Assembly (NCBI GenBank): GCA_039881145.1
Contig: JAYKKI010000075.1
Location: forward strand, 1,807,001 to 1,871,000
DNA from: Druceiella hillmani
Taxonomy: Eukaryota; Arthropoda; Insecta; Lepidoptera; Hepialidae
DNA: 64,000 nucleotides
Direction of reading: 5' to 3'
The notes under the pieces are model-generated. The model had not been told where the DNA came from, made no database searches, and saw only the letters and a list, made by a program, of their open reading frames with translations. Positions 56,871-64,000 of this stretch are shown here, one piece after another; within the stretch, counting starts at the first letter, position 1; every line of letters begins with the position of its first letter. The translations under genes were made by a program, and so were the position numbers.

Positions 56871-57142
56871 TTTCTATGTAAAATATAATTGGTGCATTTT
56901 TTATATAATATAAAAATAGTCTAGTGCTCGGGCCTTATACTTATACATAGTTCAATAAGTTTCGAAAATAAGATTTTTAAAAAATATGTTTTAATGTTAG
57001 AAACATTTAGAGAAATTCGATTTTTATGTCCTTTTTTACTTCATTAAAAAATATTCATATTTAAAATGTTTCTAATTAAAAAATCAAATCTATTGAAATC
57101 TTTATACGATAAAATTGGATGATCCTTGCGCGTTCCTTTTTT
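56871..57142. other. AT-rich non-coding sequence
   Basis: Nothing was recognised. Confidence 0.3.
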
Positions 57143-57205
57143 CCATCACAGCTTTTTGTCCCTTGGCCATATGTGCATAGGCCAAGGGACAAAAAGCTGT
57201 GATGG
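57143..57205. repeat. Perfect 26-bp-arm hairpin
   Basis: The left arm 57143-57168 (starts CCATCACAGC, ends CTTGGCC) is the exact complement of the right arm 57180-57205, with an 11-base loop. The right arm runs on into GGCCAAGGGCCATAT, a further echo of the arm. The absence of any mismatch suggests recent origin by replication template switching. Confidence 0.95.
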
Positions 57206-59072
57206 CCAAGGGCCATATTTGACAATAGTAAAAATTACAATTTTCGGTGAATCCATCTGAATTTAACTTACCTTACTCTCTTTGTTTATCATCAAAACAA
57301 TAGTAATTATCTTAAGGGCACAGATGAATCCGCGTATGCAATAACACAATAGGAATGAAGATCAAGACGCTAATATATTAGCACATTCAGAATGAAACAG
57401 ACCTGATTCAAAGTAATGAAAAACGATGACCGAAGAAAGCATTCTTCCGTACCTTGTAAATTATAAAATAATATTGAACTAGTGGTCGCTCAGTGGTCGA
57501 AATCAACTGTAATTCATTATTTTTGTAAGTTAGGGCGTTATTCGTTTACGTGAAACTCATTCAGGCAATCTGACGTTTTAAAATTCTTTGGCGACAATCT
57601 CTACTCTGGGATTGTTTGACCACAGACTATTATGTGTTTGACATTGGCAATATAAACGTAAGCAATGAATCTTTTAATGCATTTGTAATACATAATATAA
57701 TGTATTTGTAACATATATTATATTCAAATTTATAGCTTTCTGCACTCCATTTCCATATAAACTTTATACTAAATCTCTTACTCTTCCTTGCAAAATAAGT
57801 AGCTTAAAAAGAGGTACAAAGTTGTCTCTTCACTGCTTAATATATAGATATGCAACTATATACCTTCATCTGTTACACTATCTGCTTCCTGTTAAAATTA
57901 TTTACTATCCATCCAAACACTTTAGTTGATACGTGCATTTTAGTTGTTGCAGCTTGCCCGCAAGTATTTTTCAGGTAAACACTCTAATATAATTAATATT
58001 CAAATAACACAAATTATGAATAATAATTGTCGAGGCCTATTGTTGTTTCTGGAACTGGTATTAAAATTCTAGTAGCTATCTAAATCCGGACACCCTCCGG
58101 CTCTTGAAACCGGTTACTGTTTGAGTCAGTGAAGCAAAATGCGATAATGACTAACCTCTACCACCATTAGAGCATTCTATCACCTCGTAGGTCGAGAATG
58201 CAGGTCGTTTGGCAATGTTGTCCCGCTAACAAATATCAAAGTTCGGAAGTATGCTAAGGTACTGAAAAACGTTTCCTAACAGATAATGAAATGGATCGGG
58301 CACATAATTAGAAAGAAGGAAAGAGAGAGAGAGAAAAAGCTTGTTTATTAAAACCCTTAAATGTTAGACAACCCTTAAATGATAGACAACCAAACATCGA
58401 TTCATTGATTTTATAGAAAGAGACATAGAAGTACTGAATGTGAAAAACCGACGAATCACTGCTAAGAATAGAATAATAGCCTGAATATCACTTGTTGATA
58501 GCACCTTATCAAAATATAGTCCTTATCAAATCAGCCAAAATTTTCGTCGAAGTCTAAATCAAAATAAATACGTTCTACAGCATGATACATTAATATGGTT
58601 CGTTGTAAGCCAGGAAGTAATTCAGTACAATTTGTATATTTTTTGTGTTTTGTATATATTCTGAAGTCTAGCCGTTCTTAAGACAGGATTTATCCAATAC
58701 ATCTGGCAATTTTCTAATTCAATATTAATCGCGTCGTTGTGTTGCTTTATATTATTTCATATTATTAAAGATGTCATGATTAAAATGTCAACAAAACGAC
58801 TCAGAATAGCACAAAACTGAAAAATGTAATAAATAAAGCTGTATGGAAAATACCAATTCCAAATATATTGCATTAGCGAGTTTTATTTTTGACATAATTG
58901 TACAGAGTACCTTTTTTTTAAGTACCAAAAATAAACTAACTATTAAAATAAGTAAAGTAAAGAAATTAATAAACTAACTAAATGAATATCTTACTAAAGA
59001 ATTTAAATAAAGTAACCAAAAAGGTCACATTTTTTTCAGATTATACTGAGTACCTAAAAACACTGCTACTGT
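57206..59072. other. Non-coding sequence
   Basis: Mostly AT-rich. ACTAGTGGTCGCTCAGTGGT at 57479 is a word seen in lepidopteran dispersed repeats. GC-richer 58080-58260 is unassigned. There is no gene. Confidence 0.4.
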
Positions 59073-59340
59073 GTACCTAACACAGTAAAATAATGTGTAC
59101 CTAACACAGTAAAATAATATAAAAAATTTTGACTTTTTTAGTGAGTTTATTTCGCTTGAGTTACATTTTTTTTTTATTTTAAGTAATTAGCATACACCTT
59201 GCTTATTTTAAATAATTATTGTGTATTTTTATATTTCAAACAATTATTATAATCTTAAATAATTTTTGTGTACTCTTAACACCTGACCTAACCTAACCTA
59301 ACCATTTATTTTAAATAATTTGTGTGTACTCTTAACACCA
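59073..59340. repeat. Short local repeats with a telomere-like run
   Basis: TGTACCTAACACAGTAAAAT occurs twice (59072-59117). 'ttttaaataatt.t.tgtgta' with 'ctcttaacacc' recurs between 59200 and 59340. CCTAACCTAACCTAACC (59287-59303) is three units of the insect telomeric repeat complement. Confidence 0.7.
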
Positions 59341-59346
59341 ATGTTG

Positions 59347-59669
59347 TTGCCGACTGGTTGGCCTGAAGTAGATGATATTAACTATCTAAAATAAAGAGAA
59401 TTGTTTTAATTAACAAAACCTAAGCTATAATATGAGGCCAACTAAGTGTTATAATTGTTAAGTGCTGATCATTTCTCTATTTTTATCTTGATTATATATA
59501 CAACCAAAAATATTTCTTAATAAACAAATAGTGATTCAGATCTTTTTTTAATTTTTTTTATTTTCTGGTACTTGTGGACCTCTCTCGAATATCCATCATT
59601 TTCCTTCCCAATATCTGTCAACTCTTGCTCAAATATTTTGCCGTCTACTTCAGACCAACCAGTCGGCAA
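59347..59669. mobile_element. TIR-bounded segment, possible MITE
   Basis: The left 28 bp 59347-59374 (TTGCCGACTGGTTGGCCTGA onward) is inverted at 59642-59669 with 26 of 28 matches. The 267-bp interior is AT-rich and unrelated to the arms. No convincing target duplication flanks it. A MITE or an inverted local duplication are both possible. A 98-codon plus frame (59572-59868) starts inside and runs out past the right arm without recognisable features. Confidence 0.55.
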
Positions 59670-60654
59670 AAAACGTCAGGTGCCGCGTCATAACTTCACA
59701 CTTTTCGAACTACTTCTTTACTCAAAACCGCTTCCAATAATTATTAATAACTTCTTCAAACACCATCATTACGCGGCTGCATCTAATAAAGCCACAATTA
59801 GCATAGAACTAATCCGCTTTCCTCTACACAAACCAAGCGGCGCAATAAAAAAACTAACTCCGATATAATTTAATTAAAACTTAACTTAATTAAACTATAA
59901 CGAAAGCCATAAATAACGATAAACACTTTCCAACTTAACTTCAACTTAACGCAACACTAATAACTTTGGCGTTACGTTTTTTTTCGCGTAAATTAACGAC
60001 AATTATATTAGAATTTATGTTTGAACATATTAAGTACGGCTAGACTTTTTCATTAAACTGTTTTATTGTTTGGCTGTGTTCGTGAGGACGATCGATATAA
60101 ATAAGTACGTATGCATATCAATATAAATGTATATAAATACATAAGTATGTACCTATGCATACTTTAATACAAACCTATAAGGCCATGTAATAATATGGCA
60201 TAAATTATGTGGCATGTGGGTGGGAACGAAACGGATAGATGTTGTTAATACTATTTCTCTCTAACGAAGGATCTATAAAATTTACTTGGAACTGCCTGCC
60301 CTTTCTGGTTTCGTCTGGATAAAGAGATATCATAACTCATTTTGTTTCAATCTCTTTTATGTAGCTTGCGGTACTCATATGCGTGGAATTCCGACACTCT
60401 TAGGCAGTATTTTAATGCTTTTATTTTATGAAATTATATAAATAATTAATTTATTGTAAATCTCAGGCGGACCGACTTGTGCTCCCTACCCCTTCATCTG
60501 CCCGATCCCTTGGGCACTTGGAACTGTTGCCCACCATTCGTATAATAGAGAGTTTGTAAATGTTTTTCCGTGACTTTTTCATCATTATCACTTCAGAACC
60601 GTTTGTTATATCACGATGAAATAAAACTAAATTGATCTCAGGATTACTATTCAT
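59670..60654. other. Non-coding sequence
   Basis: AT-rich, with a GC-richer 60455-60540 patch (CAGGCGGACCGACTTGTGCT). There is no gene. Confidence 0.4.
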
Positions 60655-60905
60655 AAGCTGTGTAGCATGTATGCGTTACTGACGCATACATTTACGAATA
60701 AAATCCGTTTTTGCAGACAGGCAGATAGCAGCAGACAGTCTATTAAGATATCATTACGAAACCAAAACCATATTTACCCCAGATTTACAATCGATGAGCT
60801 GTGCAAAATTCTTGTTAATATCTTCAGTAGTTTTCAAGTTAAATCCGTTCATACAGACAAGAAGACAGACAGACAAAAGCTATATACTTCACAGAAAAAA
60901 AGTGT
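60655..60905 (+). repeat. Dispersed repeat family C
   Basis: GCAAAATTCTTGTTAATATC, TTCAGTAGTTTTCAAGTTAA, ATCCGTTCATACAGACAAGA and AGACAGACAGACAAAAGC follow the well-known lepidopteran repeat layout. The opening GCAGACAGGCAGATAGCAGC (60716) is a second GACAG-rich block. The 80-codon frame is incidental. Confidence 0.55.
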
Positions 60906-61559
60906 TTAAAAGTAATAAACTTCACTTCAATCATGTTTATAGGTACTAGTATCCAGTTAAACATAGGATATATACGAGTAATACGATTGTTAATATTTCA
61001 TGTCAGATAAGACGTTTTTATAGCGAATACAAAAATAATTTTTTTCTTTGCAAATTTAGAAAGATTATTATAAAAGTAATTTTAATTAAATATTTTCTAA
61101 AAATTCGAATAAATCTTCAAATTAGGTATTTTTTTCTCATTTAATATATATATAAAAGGTTTACCAAATAATTCTTTATATTCGTAAAAATATAATATCC
61201 AACCGATTTCTAATCCTAAAAATTATAATTTAACTCTAAAAAATAAAATATATCATATTTAATCATCAAAACAAAAATTCAATACAGTTTAAAAAACACT
61301 CACAAATTTAGTAGCGCCAACATTTTCTAATCGCAAAATTCTTGCAAGTTCCATACTATCTATAAAAAATAAATAAATAAACAGGAAAACCAAGATTACG
61401 TTAGCACATGGAGTAATTGTTATTATAATATTTAAAATATAGCATTTAATCGGTTCTAAATGAAAATGGCATGTTAATTTTTGAAAACTTTCCGAATTGT
61501 AAAATAAATCATAAACAGGCGATTTAAGGGTAATTTCACAGACACGAATGATACGCGAA
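60906..61559. other. AT-rich non-coding sequence
   Basis: A 128-codon minus frame (61289-61675) starts in the next island and continues here. No domain is recognisable, and its length is near the chance expectation for a window this size. Confidence 0.4.
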
Positions 61560-61765
61560 AAAGAGATAACTGAATAGCTGAGTGACCCATCCGCCGGATT
61601 CGAAGCAGTCCGCGGCGGTAACGACGTCACGAAGGTACTCGTTACAGCTGGAATTAATTCGTGATTAGCACGCAAATGTCACATAACGTGTCGTATCCAG
61701 GCTAAGTACCCCCGCCTGACGAGTAATTACCTACGTCGCCCCACGTTCGCTTCTGGGCCGATGCC
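61560..61765. promoter_or_regulatory. Candidate enhancer island
   Basis: A compact GC-rich unique block with many transcription-factor-like words: GACGTCAC (61623-61630, CRE-like), CAGCTG E-box (61645-61650), GAATTAATTCGTGATTAGC (homeodomain pair, 61651-61669), and GACGAGTAATTACCTACGTC near 61718. CG dinucleotides are well preserved. Confidence 0.4.
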
Positions 61766-62509
61766 TATCGCCATTTATGTTTGTATATTCGCTTATAACT
61801 CGGAAACAGGAAACCCACTTCCGATTCAAGTAGCAATTATGCAAAGGACGATTATCTAAAAGTGGATTGTTATACAGAAAGAAAGAAATTATTTTTTAAG
61901 GAATAAAAAATAAGGTTAAAAATATTTTTTGTTGGTCTCGACAGGGTTTCTAGCGGCTGAACAACGTGTTTTGTCTAGTTTATGTATAATCAATAACAGC
62001 ATACACTCAAGGCTTCTCATGAAAATTACTGTACGTAGGTAAGAATTAGATCAGATCGGACAAAAAATATATATTATAGCTTTCTCTACATTCTTTAATA
62101 GCAACTTGACTGACAAGCGATCCGAGCCGCGAACAAACGTACACACACACCTTATAACTTTTATTTTATTAATACGATAAGTTTACATCAGAGACGAAAA
62201 TCAATAAAATATTGGCACCATCCACATCTTTTGTGATAAACCCAACAAAAAAAAGTTAAAAAGGTTTATGTTAGAGAAGAGACAAGGATATCCGCTTTAA
62301 AACGGAAACCGACCACGAAAAAGGGAGTTTTTATAGAAAATTGCTTACAAATGTTAAACTATTTTACAGATCATTGTGAAAATCAATAGGCTTCTATTCT
62401 GATAGTTAACCAATCGAAAGAAAAAATAATCAACAGAACCGATCAGATACTGCGATCTTTTTCAAAGGCAAATTAAGGTAAAAATAATTATTATAAAAAT
62501 CGAATCGAA
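61766..62509. other. Non-coding sequence
   Basis: AT-rich, with no gene or repeat recognised before the 30-bp array. Confidence 0.4.
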
Positions 62510-63462
62510 TTAATAATAATAGAAAATTCTCCACTTTCCTAAATAATAATAGAAAATTCTCCTCTTTCCTAAATAATAATAGAAAATTCTCCTCTTTCCT
62601 AAATAATAATAGAAAATTCTCCTCTTTCCTAAATAATAATAGAAAATTCCCCACTTTCCTAAATAATAATAGAAAATTCTTCTCTTTCCTAAATAATAAT
62701 AGAAAATTCTCCTCTTTCCTAAATAATAATAGAAAATTCTCCTCTTTCCTAAATAATAATAGAAAATTCTCCTCTTTCCTAAATAATAATAGAAAATTCT
62801 CCTCTTTCCTAAATAATAATAGAAAATTCTCCTCTTTCCTAAATAATAATAGAAAATTCTCCTCTTTCCTAAATAATAATAGAAAATTCTCCTCTTTCCT
62901 AAATAATAATAGAAAATTCTCCACTTTCCTAAATAATAATAGAAAATTCTTCTCTTTCCTAAATAATAATAGAAAATTCTCCTCTTTCCTAAATAATAAT
63001 AGAAAATTCTCCTCTTTCCTAAATAATAATAGAAAATTCTCCTCTTTCCTAAATAATAATAGAAAATTCTCCTCTTTCCTAAATAATAATAGAAAATTCT
63101 CCTCTTTCCTAAATAATAATAGAAAATTCTCCTCTTTCCTAAATAATAATAGAAAATTCTTCTCTTTCCTAAATAATAATAGAAAATTCTCTTTCCTAAA
63201 TAATAATAGAAAATTCTTCTCTTTCCTAAATAATAATAGAAAATTCTTCTCTTTCCTAAATAATAATAGAAAATTCTCTTTCCTAAATAATAATAGAAAA
63301 TTTTTCTCTTTCCTAAATAATAATAGAAAATTCTCCTCTTTCCTAAATAATAATAGAAAATTCTCTTTCCTAAATAATAATAGAAAATTCTTCTCTTTCC
63401 TAAATAATAATAGAAAATTCTCCTCTTTCCTAAATAATAATAGAAAATTCCCCTCTTTCCTA
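62510..63462. repeat. 30-bp minisatellite, about 32 units
   Basis: The unit is TAATAATAGAAAATTCTCCT + CTTTCCTAAA. Most units are identical or differ at one or two pyrimidines. At least three are 27 bp (TTCTCTTTCC in place of the longer form). All length variants are multiples of three. On the minus strand one frame is open for 341 codons (62510-63535), reading LGKRRIFYYY repeated after a unique start MALVSVFDDISNYNFASNQV. A second minus frame (62430-62924) is open as KEENFLLLFR. The third has a stop in every unit. The high identity points to a young or actively homogenised array. Confidence 0.96.
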
Positions 63463-64000
63463 AAAACTTTATTAAAACCTGATTACTTGCAAAATTATAA
63501 TTACTTATATCGTCAAAAACCGAGACTAGAGCCATGAACCGATGATGAAATAGACGCCCTCGAGGTGTGCTATGATATTTTTTTAGTTTTTATCTAAAAA
63601 ATATCACATTTATATTACATAGAAGAAAATTTCGTTTAGTAATTTTCAAGTTTTGACACACAAAAGGTTATATGATTGAAGTAAAAATTACACCGTCGTA
63701 TAGTATACCGTCTTAATCTCCAGATTGACATAGGTATATAATATCCTTTTATACCGCATAAATAATGAGCAACAAGGATTTAAGTGAAGTGCTTCGAAGA
63801 GTATCGGGTACATTTACAATAAAACATTTAATTTATTGTGGCCACATTCAAATAATGAAAGAAAATATTAGGAACCACATGAAAATCTACAAAAAAATTC
63901 ACAATGTATTTTACTACGTATTACAAATTGTCTTTTATAACCCATTTTCTGTTGTTAACTCAGATTAAATGAAAATAATACTTGAAAACGAATCTTCAAT
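63463..64000. other. AT-rich non-coding sequence
   Basis: A near-perfect hairpin TGATATTTTTTTAG..CTAAAAAATATCA lies at about 63571-63604. The 67-codon frame at 63765-63968 is unremarkable. Confidence 0.4.

Noticed and set aside
59572..59868. 98-codon plus-strand frame
   Set aside because: It spans the right arm of an inverted repeat and has no recognisable motif. A shared boundary with the repeat argues against a gene.
61289..61675. 128-codon minus-strand frame
   Set aside because: It starts in a regulatory-like island and runs into AT-rich DNA with a string of hydrophobic residues. No domain, splice context or codon pattern supports it, and about one frame of this length is expected by chance in 64 kb of this composition.

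Overview
The window reads as non-coding nuclear DNA from an insect, most likely a moth or butterfly (Lepidoptera). Supporting signs are about 70% A+T overall, decayed RTE-type LINE tails of a kind common in lepidopteran genomes, a dispersed repeat that begins with an 'AACGGAACCCTTAT...TCTGTCTGTC' block, a tRNA-headed SINE with a TAAATAAATAAA-type tail, and nine long (TA)n tracts. The species and the chromosomal position cannot be read from the sequence. No intact protein-coding gene, rRNA gene, functional tRNA gene or CRISPR array was found. The window is probably a gene desert or a large intron. The only coding-like candidate outside mobile elements is a weak 59-codon frame at 39.8 kb.

Layout. 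0-9 kb: AT-rich sequence with two LINE 3' relics (1465-1880 minus, 6970-7395 plus), an 18-bp minisatellite and several hairpins. 9-16 kb: GC-richer islands at 10.9-11.2 and 14.1-14.4 kb that look like cis-regulatory DNA, a 44-bp minisatellite, and a tandem array (14.7-16.0 kb) in which two neighbouring units each grew a TA tract over 100 bp. 16-26 kb: a CA/CG microsatellite, a regulatory-like island at 18.7-19.2 kb, a broken hAT transposase with a BED finger (19.6-20.8 kb, minus), a GGCCGAAA cluster, and a probable non-autonomous hAT element with CAGTGGCGGTC ends (23486-25147). 26-38 kb: a long fold-back element (28215-28451), then 55-bp, 101-bp, 35-bp, 198-bp and 22-bp tandem arrays separated by dispersed-repeat copies and regulatory-like islands. 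38-50 kb: a near-perfect hairpin, a 91-bp array with 273-bp higher-order structure, a strongly CpG-rich island (45.84-46.30 kb) with paired TCF-type and helper-type motifs, and a second 198-bp array interrupted by a SINE. 50-64 kb: more islands, a decayed LINE (56.4-56.9 kb), a perfect 26-bp-arm hairpin, a TIR-bounded segment, and a 30-bp minisatellite that is open for 341 codons.

Two processes appear to shape the region. One is repeated birth of local tandem arrays of very different unit length. The other is the survival of 150-500-bp GC-richer islands dense in homeodomain, forkhead and TCF-like motifs, as expected of enhancers around a developmental gene outside the window. That regulatory reading is inference. 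The repeat structures, inverted repeats and transposon relics are seen directly. All family assignments are from recognition, not database search.
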